Shown here one piece after another: positions 43,640 through 51,972 of a stretch of 64,000 bases of DNA (the first letter of the stretch is position 1; every line of letters starts with the position of its first letter). The notes under the pieces are model-generated. The model saw nothing but the letters and a program-made list of their open reading frames with translations. It was not told where the DNA came from and did no database searches. Origin of the DNA: Gaoshiqia sp050178015 (GTDB lineage: Bacteria; Bacteroidota; Bacteroidia; Bacteroidales; Prolixibacteraceae); NCBI GenBank assembly GCA_050178015.1, contig JBFXGM010000030.1, forward strand, positions 1 to 64,000. Direction: 5' to 3'. The translations under genes were made by a program, and so were the position numbers.

Positions 43640-43726
43640 CACCTTTCTGGTCTTCCGGGAAACAGCCAGTTTAATTGTTCCGACCGTACTTCGCAAGGAC
43701 GAATTTTCCAAACCATCCAAACTGAT

Positions 43727-43734
43727 TATCTTTG
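43727..43734 (+). promoter_or_regulatory. -7 box for dusB
   Basis: TATCTTTG is an exact match 22 bases before the GTG at 43756. A TTG at 43732 in the same frame lies inside the box and is ruled out as a start. Confidence 0.6.
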
Positions 43735-43755
43735 CACCGTAAAATCAGAATAACT

Positions 43756-44769
43756 GTGAAAATTGGAAACATAGAGCTGGGAAACCTGCCGCTTTTTCTG
43801 GCGCCCATGGAAGACGTGACCTACAAATCCTTCCGCTACATGTGCAAGAAATTTGGCGCGGATGTGATGTACACCGAATTTGTATCGTCGGAGGCCTTGA
43901 TCCGCGATGTGAAAAAAACCCACCAAAAGATGCACCTGTTTGATTTCGACCGGCCGGTAGCCATCCAGATTTATGGGCACGATATTCAGTCGATGGTGAA
44001 TGCCGCCAAAGTTGCCGAAGAAGCACGACCCGATTTTATCGACATCAACTTTGGCTGCCCGATGAAAAAAATTGTGGCCAAAGGCGCAGGGGCCGGCATG
44101 TTGCAAGATCTGGACAAAATGCAGCGCATGACCGCCGAGATCGTCAAAGCAGTCTCGTTGCCGGTAACTGCCAAAACACGGCTGGGCTGGGACGAAAATT
44201 CGAAAGTAATTACCGAGGCCGCCGAACGATTGCAAGACGCCGGCGTGGCTGCACTGGCCATTCACGGTCGTACCCGCAAGCAACTATATACCGGCGAGGC
44301 CGACTGGAGTTTGATTACCGAAGTGAAAAACAATCCGCGCATCACCATTCCCATCATTGGAAACGGCGACATCAACGGTCCCGAAAAGGCCGCTGAATTT
44401 CTGAGGCAAAGCGGCGTAGATGCCCTGATGATCGGTCGCGGGGCCATTGGCCGCCCCTGGATTTTCAGAGAAGTGAAACACTATCTGCAAACCGGCGAAG
44501 CCCTCCCCCCGCCCACCGTCTCCGAAATCGCACAAAACATGCTCGACCAGCTGCACATGTCTATTGAATGGAAAGACAATGTCCGCAGCGGCATTTTGAT
44601 GATGCGCCGCCATTTTGCCAAATATTTCCCCGGCCTGCCCAACTTCAGGCCCCACAAAATAAAGCTGTTGCAAGCCACCGAAATGGAGGATATTGAACAG
44701 ATTATGGCCGAAATTATTGAACACTACGGCGATTTGCGGGTTGATTACACAAATGTCAGCTTGAAATGA
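43756..44769 (+). CDS. dusB: tRNA-dihydrouridine synthase
   Basis: A 337-residue flavoenzyme that reduces uridine to dihydrouridine in tRNA, starting at GTG 43756 (VKIGNIELGNLPLFLAPMED). Features are LAPMEDVTYKSFRYMCKKFG, IQIYGHDIQSM, the catalytic Cys101 in DINFGCPMKKIVAKGAGAGM, RLGWDENSKVITEAAERL, HGRTRKQLYTGEADW, IPIIGNGDINGPEKA and IGRGAIGRPWIFREV. The C-terminal helical domain is complete. The following YkvA gene overlaps it by four bases (ATGA), so the two are translated together. The DusB subclass is assigned from the general pattern; DusA or DusC is less likely. Confidence 0.93.
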   Translation: MKIGNIELGNLPLFLAPMEDVTYKSFRYMCKKFGADVMYTEFVSSEALIRDVKKTHQKMHLFDFDRPVAIQIYGHDIQSMVNAAKVAEEARPDFIDINFGCPMKKIVAKGAGAGMLQDLDKMQRMTAEIVKAVSLPVTAKTRLGWDENSKVITEAAERLQDAGVAALAIHGRTRKQLYTGEADWSLITEVKNNPRITIPIIGNGDINGPEKAAEFLRQSGVDALMIGRGAIGRPWIFREVKHYLQTGEALPPPTVSEIAQNMLDQLHMSIEWKDNVRSGILMMRRHFAKYFPGLPNFRPHKIKLLQATEMEDIEQIMAEIIEHYGDLRVDYTNVSLK

Positions 44770-45149
44770 CCGGAGAACGCTTCAAAAAATATTATTCCGA
44801 AGAAACTTTCACGGAGAAGTTAAAAAAATACGCTAAAAAGGCAGGCATTCAGGTCGTTTACGCGGCACTGCTCCTCTATTTTTTAATGAAAGACGAGAAG
44901 GTTCCGTTCAAAACCAAGCTCACTATTGCCGGAGCTTTGGGCTATTTTATCCTGCCCACCGATGCCATCCCCGACCTGGCGCCACTAATAGGGTTTAGCG
45001 ACGACCTGGGTGTGCTGATTTTTGCCCTGTCGCAAATCAGCATTCATATCACCCCTGAAATAAAAGCCCAGGCCCGCGAACAACTTCAGCACTGGTTCAA
45101 ACAAGTTGACGAGACGGAACTCGATGCCCTCCACGAGAAAATATCCTGA
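44766..45149 (+). CDS. YkvA family membrane protein (DUF1232)
   Basis: A 127-residue protein. The DUF1232 core is VPFKTKLTIAGALGYFILPT followed by DAIPDLAPLIGFSDDLGVLI, a helix-loop-helix with the conserved P-D-x-I-P-D motif. The N-terminus is charged (YSEETFTEKLKKYAKKAGI), with a short hydrophobic segment before the core. Function of this family is not established. It overlaps the dusB stop by four bases. Confidence 0.9.
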   Translation: MTGERFKKYYSEETFTEKLKKYAKKAGIQVVYAALLLYFLMKDEKVPFKTKLTIAGALGYFILPTDAIPDLAPLIGFSDDLGVLIFALSQISIHITPEIKAQAREQLQHWFKQVDETELDALHEKIS

Positions 45150-45258
45150 CACCAACATTTTTATTTCATACTCAACCTCAATAACGGCTGATAATCTGCG
45201 ACAAATCACAATGGCACTGTTTTTGATTTTTCACTAGCAAACCAAGCATTCACAAACC

Positions 45259-45597
45259 ATGAAACGTAAACTACTCATCTTAATAACCGCCATCGCGATG
45301 ATCGCTTTCGGGAACACCGAAGCGAATGCACAAGTGGTAGTGCCCGAAAAGCCGGTGCCGCCCAACTTGCATATGCAAACACCACCAAAACCAAGCTCAG
45401 CCCATGTGCTGATTCCCGGCCATTGGGTGTGGTCACGAAAACAAAAAGTGTACCTGTGGGTTGTATCCACCTGGATCCCCGAGAAAGAAGGGCACAAATG
45501 GATATCAGGTTATTGGAAAGAGATGCCAAAAGGGTGGAAATGGGTGCCTGGCCACTGGGAAAAAATCGATAAAAGACGCTATTTCTTTAAACTATAA
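45259..45597 (+). CDS. Secreted protein with tryptophan-rich W-x-PGHW repeats
   Basis: A 112-residue protein with signal peptide (LLILITAIAMIAFGNTEANA). The mature part has a Pro-rich spacer (VVVPEKPVPPNLHMQTPPKP), then four aromatic repeats: VLIPGHWVWSRKQKVYL, WVVSTWIPEKEGHKWIS, GYWKEMPKGWKWVPGHW, and a basic end. The pattern resembles YXWGXW-repeat proteins in the periplasm. No enzymatic role is seen. Confidence 0.75.
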   Translation: MKRKLLILITAIAMIAFGNTEANAQVVVPEKPVPPNLHMQTPPKPSSAHVLIPGHWVWSRKQKVYLWVVSTWIPEKEGHKWISGYWKEMPKGWKWVPGHWEKIDKRRYFFKL

Positions 45598-45647
45598 AGC
45601 GGCCTTCATGGCGCATCTTGTTTGTTTCGAATGTTTAATTGTTGGGA

Positions 45648-45678
45648 AAGGCCGGAATTACGTCCGGTCTTTCTTTTT
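45648..45678 (+). terminator. Terminator after the W-repeat gene
   Basis: AAGGCCGGA (45648-45656) and TCCGGTCTT (45663-45671) pair over 9 positions with one wobble, with a 6-base loop and a T-run. Confidence 0.8.
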
Positions 45679-45712
45679 TACGCTTCACTGCCCGATAAAA
45701 CAGCTCCTTTTT

Positions 45713-45720
45713 TAACTTTG
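45713..45720 (+). promoter_or_regulatory. -7 box for the TauE gene
   Basis: TAACTTTG is an exact match 19 bases before the ATG at 45739. Confidence 0.6.
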
Positions 45721-45738
45721 TGCTTCTAAACAAATCGA

Positions 45739-46488
45739 ATGCAATTTCTCTTTTTAGACCTCAACCTCTTGGAATGGACACTGATGGCCTTATGCGGCTT
45801 GCTTATCGGCATGTCGAAAGTAGGTGTACCAGGTGTTTCACTGATCGTCGTTCCCGTCCTTGCTTTTATATTCGGCGGAAAACAATCGACCGGCGTATTG
45901 CTGCCCATCCTGATGATGGCAGACGTTTTTGCAGTAGCCTATTACCGGCGCCACGCCAAATGGAGCTACCTGCTGAAAATCTTACCCTGGGCATTTATCG
46001 GGATCGGACTAGCCTTGTGGGTGGGCGAAATTGTCAACGATGAACAATTCAAAGACCTGATTGCCATCCTGGTTTTCATTTGCATCGGGCTGATGATTTG
46101 GCGCGATCGCAAGAAAAACAAGCTCATTCCTCACCAATGGTGGTTCGCCGCCGGAATGGGCATTCTGGGCGGTTTTGCCACCATGATTGGAAACGTGGCC
46201 GGCCCCATCTTTGCCATTTACCTGCTGGCCATGCACCTTCCCAAAAACAATTTTATCGGCACTTCGGCCTGGTTTTTCCTGATTGTCAATTTTTTCAAAT
46301 TTCCGTTGCACCTGTTTATCTGGGAAACCATCAGCTGGCATACCCTATCGCTAGATTTAATAACCTTTCCGGCCATTGCCCTCGGCGCGTTCCTGGGCAT
46401 CCGGCTGGTGAAAATTGTCCCCGAGAAAACCTACCGGTCAGCCATTATTATCATCACAGCCATATCGGCCTTTTTGCTGTTAATCTGA
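45739..46488 (+). CDS. TauE/SafE family membrane transporter
   Basis: A 249-residue membrane protein with about eight helices. TauE/SafE features are two similar halves: LNLLEWTLMALCGLLIGMSK, VGVPGVSLIVVPVLAFIFGG and, in the second half, GMGILGGFATMIGNVAGPIF, FIGTSAWFFLIVNFFKFPLH, FPAIALGAFLGIRLVKIVPE. The family exports sulfite or sulfoacetate-type anions or imports other small acids. The substrate is not given by the neighbours. It has its own promoter. Confidence 0.92.
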   Translation: MQFLFLDLNLLEWTLMALCGLLIGMSKVGVPGVSLIVVPVLAFIFGGKQSTGVLLPILMMADVFAVAYYRRHAKWSYLLKILPWAFIGIGLALWVGEIVNDEQFKDLIAILVFICIGLMIWRDRKKNKLIPHQWWFAAGMGILGGFATMIGNVAGPIFAIYLLAMHLPKNNFIGTSAWFFLIVNFFKFPLHLFIWETISWHTLSLDLITFPAIALGAFLGIRLVKIVPEKTYRSAIIIITAISAFLLLI

Positions 46489-46529
46489 TGAAGTGCATAT
46501 AAGTTCATAAATACATTAAACGAAATACC

Positions 46530-47243
46530 ATGAAACAGTTACAAGATTTTTTTCATAATAAAGCCATTGAATCCGTACTGGATATTGGCACCGGGACCGG
46601 TGATTTTGTGAAGGTGCTGGATAACGTATTCCAAGGTCGGGCGCACATTACCGGCATCGATCCGGGAGAGCAATGGCTAAACGAAGCCCGCAAACGCTTT
46701 CAGCAACCCAACATCGAATTTCGCCGGATGGAAGGCGAAAAGCTGGCATTTGACGACCATCGTTTCGATGCTGTTTCTATGTCGAAAGCTCTGCACCACC
46801 TGGCCGATATTACTGCTACCATGCACGAAATCAGACGTGTGCTCAAACCCGGCGGCTGGTTCATCATTGACGAAGTTTCGGCTGACGAACTCAGCGAGGC
46901 GCAGGAAAACCACAAAATGTTGCATCATGTCAAATCATTCGTTGACCGGGCAAACGGCATCAGCCACCAGGAAACCTGGAGCAAGGACGAAATCCGCGAC
47001 ATCCTCATTCAACAAGGTGTCAGGATAAAACTTTCGTTTCCCCACGAGCTCATGGAAAATGCCATCATCGACGAAGCCATCCTCAACGAAAAATACCGGA
47101 TGATGGAACAACACCTGGAAGTGTTAAACGGCAAGCCCGGGTACCACCAAATAGCCGGCCAACTGCCTCTTTTCAGGGAAAGGCTGAAAAAACACGGCTT
47201 CAAAATGGCTACCATGTTTATGGTAGTAGGGCAATTCAGATAA
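46530..47243 (+). CDS. Class I SAM-dependent methyltransferase
   Basis: A 237-residue cytoplasmic protein. Motif I is SVLDIGTGTGDFVKVLDNVF and the acidic residue of the next strand is ITGIDPGEQWLNEARKRF. Others are FRRMEGEKLAFDDHRFDAVS, MSKALHHLADITATMHEIRR and VLKPGGWFIIDEVSADELS, which match a UbiE/small-molecule methyltransferase. The acceptor is unknown. It begins 42 bases after the TauE gene, so the two could share a transcript. Confidence 0.9.
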   Translation: MKQLQDFFHNKAIESVLDIGTGTGDFVKVLDNVFQGRAHITGIDPGEQWLNEARKRFQQPNIEFRRMEGEKLAFDDHRFDAVSMSKALHHLADITATMHEIRRVLKPGGWFIIDEVSADELSEAQENHKMLHHVKSFVDRANGISHQETWSKDEIRDILIQQGVRIKLSFPHELMENAIIDEAILNEKYRMMEQHLEVLNGKPGYHQIAGQLPLFRERLKKHGFKMATMFMVVGQFR

Positions 47244-47330
47244 GTCAGAGGAAAAGCAAGGGCTTGAAAAATGTAACGAAATATCTCGCCACCCTTGATT
47301 TTTCATCCCCGGAAAAGAGTCAAATTTTGC

Positions 47331-47338
47331 TACTTTTG
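47331..47338 (+). promoter_or_regulatory. -7 box for dnaG
   Basis: TACTTTTG is an exact match 13 bases before the ATG at 47344. The GTG at 47338 overlaps the box, so it is not the start. Confidence 0.55.
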
Positions 47339-47343
47339 TGGCA

Positions 47344-49287
47344 ATGATCGATCAGACAACCATAGACCGTATTTTAGACGCCGCGGAGATTTCGGACGTG
47401 GTGGGCGAATTTGTCACCCTAAAAAAACGCGGGGTGAACCTGCTTGGAAATTGCCCTTTTCACAACGAAAAAACACCTTCTTTCACCGTTTCCCCGGCCA
47501 AGGGCATCTTCAAATGTTTCGGTTGCGGAAAGGGCGGCAACTCGGTCAACTTCATCATGGAGCACGAGTCGTTGAGCTACCCAGAAGCGCTGAAGTGGCT
47601 GGCCAAGAAATACAATATCGAGGTAAAAGACGAAGAGGAAACGCCCGAACAGAAGCAGCAGAAAGATGAACGCGAAAGCATGATGATCGTGTCGGCTTTT
47701 GCCCAAAAATACTTTACGCGCTATTTGTGGAACGAAAACGAAGGCCGCACCATTGGGCTGAGTTACCTGCGCGAACGGGGCATCCGCGACGAAATCATCA
47801 AAAAATTTGAGCTGGGCTTTTGCCCCGACTCGAAAGACACCTTCACCCAGGCAGCCCAAAAGGAAGGCTACAGAATGGACTTCCTCGAAAAAACGGGGCT
47901 GACCATCAAACGTGACGACTGGGTGCGCGACCGCTTTACCGGGCGGGTGATGTTTCCCATCCACAACATTGCCGGGCGGGTGATTGCCTTTGGGGGCCGC
48001 ACGCTGAAAAGCGATAAAAACGTGGCCAAGTACCTCAACTCGCCCGAATCGGAAATTTACCACAAAAGCCGCGTGTTGTACGGTATTTTTCAGGCCAAGC
48101 GCGACATCACCCGGCTCGACAAATGTTACCTGGTAGAAGGCTATACCGATGTGCTTTCGCTCCATCAGGCCGGTATCGAAAATGTGGTGGCCTCGTCGGG
48201 CACGGCCCTCACGCCCGACCAAATCCGCCTGATCAAGCGTTTCACACCCAACATTACCATTATTTATGATGGCGATGCGGCCGGCATCAAAGCCTCGTTG
48301 CGCGGGATCGACCTGGTGCTGGAAGAAGGTGTAAACGTGAAGGTGCTGCTACTGCCCGATGGTGAAGACCCTGACTCGTTTGCCCGATCGATGAGTTCGG
48401 GCCAGCTGCAACAATATATTGCCGAACACGAAACTGACTTTATCCGGTTCAAAACCCAATTGCTGATGAAAGGCGCCGAAAGCGACCCGATCAGCAAGGC
48501 ACGTTTAATCAACGATATTGTGCGCTCCATCGCCATGGTGCCCGACGCCATTACCCGCTCGGTATACATCCAGGAATGCAGCCGCCTGATGGATGTTCAG
48601 GAAGAAATTCTGTACAACGAAGTCCGAAAAATTAAGTTCCGCGACAACGAAGAGTTTCAGAAAAAAAGCTTCCGCGAGCAATCGAGACCTGTCCAGCCAA
48701 CCGTCATTCCCGCTGCTCCGATCAAAAATACCTGCGAAATTGAGGAGCGCGAAATCATTCGCATCTTGTTGAAATATTTCCGACACGAAGTTTTTGAGGA
48801 AGAAGGTGAACAGGCTGGTGAGACGTATAGCATTTCGGTGGGTCAGTTTGTGCTTGAAGAGCTGGAGAACGACGGACTACGCTCGGACAATGAACTGATC
48901 AACAAGATGCTGGATTTGTTTGCCGACAACCTGGAAAACGAATCGTTCAATCCCGCACAGTTTTTCATTTACCACAGTGACCCGCAAGTGAGCCAACTCG
49001 CCAGCGACCTGTTGGCCGACAAATACATCGAAAGCAAACGCTGGAAAAAAGGCGGCGCTTTTGTGGAGGCCGAAGATGAAATCCTGGACATCCTTGTTCC
49101 CAAAATTGTACAGGAATACAAGCTTCGCAAGGTGAAAAACATGTTGGCCGACCTGGAGCACAAAATACACGAAGCAGCCCAGGCCAACAACTTTGAGCAA
49201 ATCATGGACCTTCAGAACCAACATATTAATCTGAAAAAAGTAGCCAAATTTCTTTCAGAACAATTGGGCAACCGCACCATTGTCTGA
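47344..49287 (+). CDS. dnaG: DNA primase
   Basis: A 647-residue protein from ATG 47344 (MIDQTTIDRILDAAEISDVV) that makes RNA primers at the replication fork. The N-terminal zinc-binding domain has the ligands in NCPFHNEKTPSFTVSPAKG and IFKCFGCGKGGNSVNF. The core includes YLRERGIRDEIIKKFELGF, GRVMFPIHNIAGRVIAFGGR, and the Toprim domain YLVEGYTDVLSLHQAGIENV, SSGTALTPDQIRLIKRF, IIYDGDAAGIKASLRGIDL. The C-terminal helicase-binding part is present (VRKIKFRDNEEFQKK onward). Length is normal. It stands with its own promoter and a small PNPOx-type gene follows. Confidence 0.97.
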   Translation: MIDQTTIDRILDAAEISDVVGEFVTLKKRGVNLLGNCPFHNEKTPSFTVSPAKGIFKCFGCGKGGNSVNFIMEHESLSYPEALKWLAKKYNIEVKDEEETPEQKQQKDERESMMIVSAFAQKYFTRYLWNENEGRTIGLSYLRERGIRDEIIKKFELGFCPDSKDTFTQAAQKEGYRMDFLEKTGLTIKRDDWVRDRFTGRVMFPIHNIAGRVIAFGGRTLKSDKNVAKYLNSPESEIYHKSRVLYGIFQAKRDITRLDKCYLVEGYTDVLSLHQAGIENVVASSGTALTPDQIRLIKRFTPNITIIYDGDAAGIKASLRGIDLVLEEGVNVKVLLLPDGEDPDSFARSMSSGQLQQYIAEHETDFIRFKTQLLMKGAESDPISKARLINDIVRSIAMVPDAITRSVYIQECSRLMDVQEEILYNEVRKIKFRDNEEFQKKSFREQSRPVQPTVIPAAPIKNTCEIEEREIIRILLKYFRHEVFEEEGEQAGETYSISVGQFVLEELENDGLRSDNELINKMLDLFADNLENESFNPAQFFIYHSDPQVSQLASDLLADKYIESKRWKKGGAFVEAEDEILDILVPKIVQEYKLRKVKNMLADLEHKIHEAAQANNFEQIMDLQNQHINLKKVAKFLSEQLGNRTIV

Positions 49288-49302
49288 CAAATCCAATTCA
49301 TC

Positions 49303-49794
49303 ATGAGAACACTCTTCATACAAGACCGAAACGAAATTGACAAAGTAATACGCGCCTGCAAAACCTGCTATGTTGCCGTGAGCGATGAAGGACAGCCTTA
49401 CGTGTTGCCCATGAACTTCGGATTGGAAGGAGACACCGTTATCCTTCACTCGGCACAGCACGGGCGCATGTGGGAAACGCTGAAGAAGAACCCGCGCGTA
49501 TGCATTAACTGGACATTGGGCGAAGAATTGGCCTGGCAGGATGAACGCAACGGATGCAGCTACCGGGTAAAATCGAAATCGGTTAATGCAGAAGGTATGG
49601 TTGAGTTTGTGGAAGACTACGATGAAAAGGTGAAATGCCTGGAGGCAACCATGGCACAATACAGCGACCGCGAATTCAAGTTCAATCGCCCGGCTGTGGT
49701 AAATGTGGGCATCATTAAGGTGAAGATTGAAAAAATCACCGGCAAAGAGTTTGGCGCCAAGGCCGTTACCCCATGGAACCAGCATGAACGGTAA
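49303..49794 (+). CDS. Pyridoxamine 5'-phosphate oxidase-like (NimA-type) flavin protein
   Basis: A 163-residue protein. The split-barrel flavin-binding pattern is KVIRACKTCYVAVSDEGQ, PYVLPMNFGLEGDTVILH, SAQHGRMWETLKKNPRVCIN, and SKSVNAEGMVEFVEDYDEKV. These proteins bind FMN or related cofactors; close relatives include nitroimidazole reductases. Activity is not predictable. It follows dnaG by 15 bases. Confidence 0.88.
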   Translation: MRTLFIQDRNEIDKVIRACKTCYVAVSDEGQPYVLPMNFGLEGDTVILHSAQHGRMWETLKKNPRVCINWTLGEELAWQDERNGCSYRVKSKSVNAEGMVEFVEDYDEKVKCLEATMAQYSDREFKFNRPAVVNVGIIKVKIEKITGKEFGAKAVTPWNQHER

Positions 49795-49839
49795 TCAATC
49801 GGCGCAATTATTTCAAAACCATCATTCAACTCGTTTATT

Positions 49840-50862
49840 ATGATTTTTGTTACCGGAGGCACAGGCTTGGTTGGCTCGCACGTCTTGTTTGACCTGGTGC
49901 GGACCGGGCGCCGGATACGGGCGCTGAAACGGAACACCAGCAACCTGAAATTAGTCAGCAAGGTCTTTGCCTATTATTCCGATGAAGCTGATCAACTTTT
50001 CAGCCAAATCGAATGGGTGGAGGGCGACATTCTGGATTACCACAGCCTGGAAGTAGTGCTTGCCGGCGTAACCGAAATTTATCACTGCGCGGCCATCGTA
50101 TCGTTTCACGCCAACGACCATGACAGCATGCTCAACAACAATGTCCGCGGAACGGCCAACCTGATAGATGCTGCCCTGTTCAACAAAGTGAAAAAGTTTT
50201 GCCACGTGAGTTCCATTGCCGCATTGGGTAAAACTACCGACGGGACCGAAATCAACGAAGAAACTTATTGGACGCCGTCCAAGCAAAAATCGGCGTACAG
50301 CCTGAGCAAATTTTTTTCCGAAATGGAAGTTTGGCGGGGCATCGAAGAAGGGCTGGATGCAGTGATCGTCAACCCTTCCATCATTTTGGGGCCGGGCAAC
50401 TGGGACATTGGTAGCCCAAAGTTGTTTCAGGCAATCTGGAAAGGGCTGAAATATTACACCAAAGGCGAAACCGGCTTTGTAGATGTACGCGATGTGGCAG
50501 CAGCCATGATTGGATTGATGGATGGCCAAAACTTCCCCAACACCCGAAACCAACGTTTTATACTGAATGCAGGGAATATGAGCTATCAGGAGTTCTTCAA
50601 CAAAATAGCCGATGCCCTGCAAAAGCCCAGGCCCAGTACATTTGCGTCCGACCTGATTTTGCAGATGGCCTGGCGCGCCGCAAGGTTGGCCAGCTTTTTC
50701 TCGGGGAAACGCCCTGCCATTACCCGCGATACGGTTTCCGGCTCGAACCGGATCAACCACTACAACGGCAGTAAAATTGGGCAAACCATCCCGTTCAACT
50801 ACCGAAACCTGGATGAGACTATCACCGATATTGCCCGCCTGTTTTTGAAGGATATCTCTTGA
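49840..50862 (+). CDS. NAD-dependent epimerase/dehydratase (extended SDR)
   Basis: A 340-residue cytoplasmic enzyme. The Rossmann turn is FVTGGTGLVGSHVLFDLV, the active-site pattern is SSIAALGKTTDGTEI and YxxxK in SAYSLSKFFSEMEVWR, with the substrate region IVNPSIILGPGNW and GFVDVRDVAAAMIGLM. It resembles dihydroflavonol-reductase-like and NDP-sugar SDR proteins. The substrate is unknown. It lies 45 bases after the PNPOx-type gene. Confidence 0.92.
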   Translation: MIFVTGGTGLVGSHVLFDLVRTGRRIRALKRNTSNLKLVSKVFAYYSDEADQLFSQIEWVEGDILDYHSLEVVLAGVTEIYHCAAIVSFHANDHDSMLNNNVRGTANLIDAALFNKVKKFCHVSSIAALGKTTDGTEINEETYWTPSKQKSAYSLSKFFSEMEVWRGIEEGLDAVIVNPSIILGPGNWDIGSPKLFQAIWKGLKYYTKGETGFVDVRDVAAAMIGLMDGQNFPNTRNQRFILNAGNMSYQEFFNKIADALQKPRPSTFASDLILQMAWRAARLASFFSGKRPAITRDTVSGSNRINHYNGSKIGQTIPFNYRNLDETITDIARLFLKDIS

Positions 50863-50888
50863 CTGACGATTGATGACTGATGACTGGT
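50863..50888 (+). repeat. Short TGATGAC tandem repeat after the SDR gene
   Basis: The word TGATGAC occurs twice in tandem at 50871-50884, with related words on both sides (GACTGACGAT before, TGACTGG after). It starts right after the SDR stop. Function is unknown. Confidence 0.4.
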
Positions 50889-50900
50889 GCAACCAATAAA

Positions 50901-50928
50901 AACGGGGACTTCATTTGAAATCCCCGTT
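50901..50928. terminator. Bidirectional terminator between SDR and ROK genes
   Basis: AACGGGGA (50901-50908) and TCCCCGTT (50921-50928) form a perfect 8-bp stem with a 12-base loop, serving the two convergent genes. Confidence 0.75.
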
Positions 50929-50948
50929 CGTTTATATGCTATTCAGCG

Positions 50949-51926
50949 TTATTTATCAAGCTCTTTCCAAACCAAAGCACTGGCCCCAACAATGGCAGCA
51001 TCACCAGCTTTCAGTTCTGAAGGAAGGATTTTGATCTTGTTTTTAAAGATCGGCAGCAAGTGAGCTTCCATGCTTTCGCGTGTTGGTTTGAAAATAAATT
51101 CACCGGCTGCTGTTGGTCCGCCAAACAAGAAAATAGCCTCCGGGCTCAGGTGGTGCACCGTATCGGCCAATCCCTGTCCCAACCATTTTCCGGTTTGTTC
51201 AAACACTTCCACAGCAACTTTGTCTCCGTGAACGGCAGCATCATAAATCGCTTTCGAGTCCAACTCCTTAAATGATTTAGTGGCCAGCAAGCTGTCAACT
51301 GCGTTATCACGGACCATAATTTCAAAAGCTGTACGTTTCATGCCCGATGCCGAGCAATACGCTTCGAGGTGGCCTTTAGCCCCACAGCCGCATAGGCGTC
51401 CACCGGGAACGAGAGTGGTATGGCCGCACTCGCCGGCAAAACCATCGTGCCCGTAAACCAAATCGCCGTTCACCACGACTCCGCTGCCTACGCCTGTTCC
51501 CAAGGTGTACATCACGAAATTTTTCATGTGTTTGGCGCCACCATAAATCATTTCGCCAATTGCGGCGGCATTGGCATCGTTGGTCAGGGCCAGGGCCTTC
51601 ATATCCGGGAAATGCTTCCGCAGTAATTCCACAAAGTGCACCACACCTCTAAAAGACAGGTTCGGCGCATATTCGATGGTTCCGCTATAATAATTGCCAT
51701 TTGGTGCCCCAATTCCAATACCCAGGACTTCCAAATCGGCGTTCACCAACTTCACGGAATGGATCAGTTCCTTAACCGCACTGGATAAGTCAGCGATATA
51801 GCGGTCGATATCTCCATGCGATGGCGTGGAGATCGAACTTTTCACCATCACCTGTCCATCCTGATCAACTACTCCGATGGCCGTATTTGTTCCGCCAACA
51901 TCAATTCCTATTGCTACTTTTTTCAT
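50949..51926 (-). CDS. ROK family sugar kinase (glucokinase-like)
   Basis: A 325-residue cytoplasmic kinase. The phosphate-binding motif is AIGIDVGGTNTAIGVVDQDG; the ROK zinc site is AGECGHTTLVPGGRLCGCG followed by HLEAYCSASG; ALTNDANAAAIGEMIYGG carries the catalytic Asp. Members phosphorylate glucose, N-acetylglucosamine or mannose. It follows a sugar MFS transporter gene by 46 bases in the same direction, so uptake and phosphorylation of a hexose are likely coupled. Glucose is the most probable substrate, but this is inference. Confidence 0.93.
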   Translation of the reverse strand: MKKVAIGIDVGGTNTAIGVVDQDGQVMVKSSISTPSHGDIDRYIADLSSAVKELIHSVKLVNADLEVLGIGIGAPNGNYYSGTIEYAPNLSFRGVVHFVELLRKHFPDMKALALTNDANAAAIGEMIYGGAKHMKNFVMYTLGTGVGSGVVVNGDLVYGHDGFAGECGHTTLVPGGRLCGCGAKGHLEAYCSASGMKRTAFEIMVRDNAVDSLLATKSFKELDSKAIYDAAVHGDKVAVEVFEQTGKWLGQGLADTVHHLSPEAIFLFGGPTAAGEFIFKPTRESMEAHLLPIFKNKIKILPSELKAGDAAIVGASALVWKELDK

Positions 51927-51972
51927 TGTATATCTGAATTTTATTTTTTGAATGAATTATCTCAAGACTTGC

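Noticed and set aside
47419..48222. A 267-codon minus-strand frame inside dnaG
   Set aside because: It lies fully within the primase core and reads as an antisense shadow.
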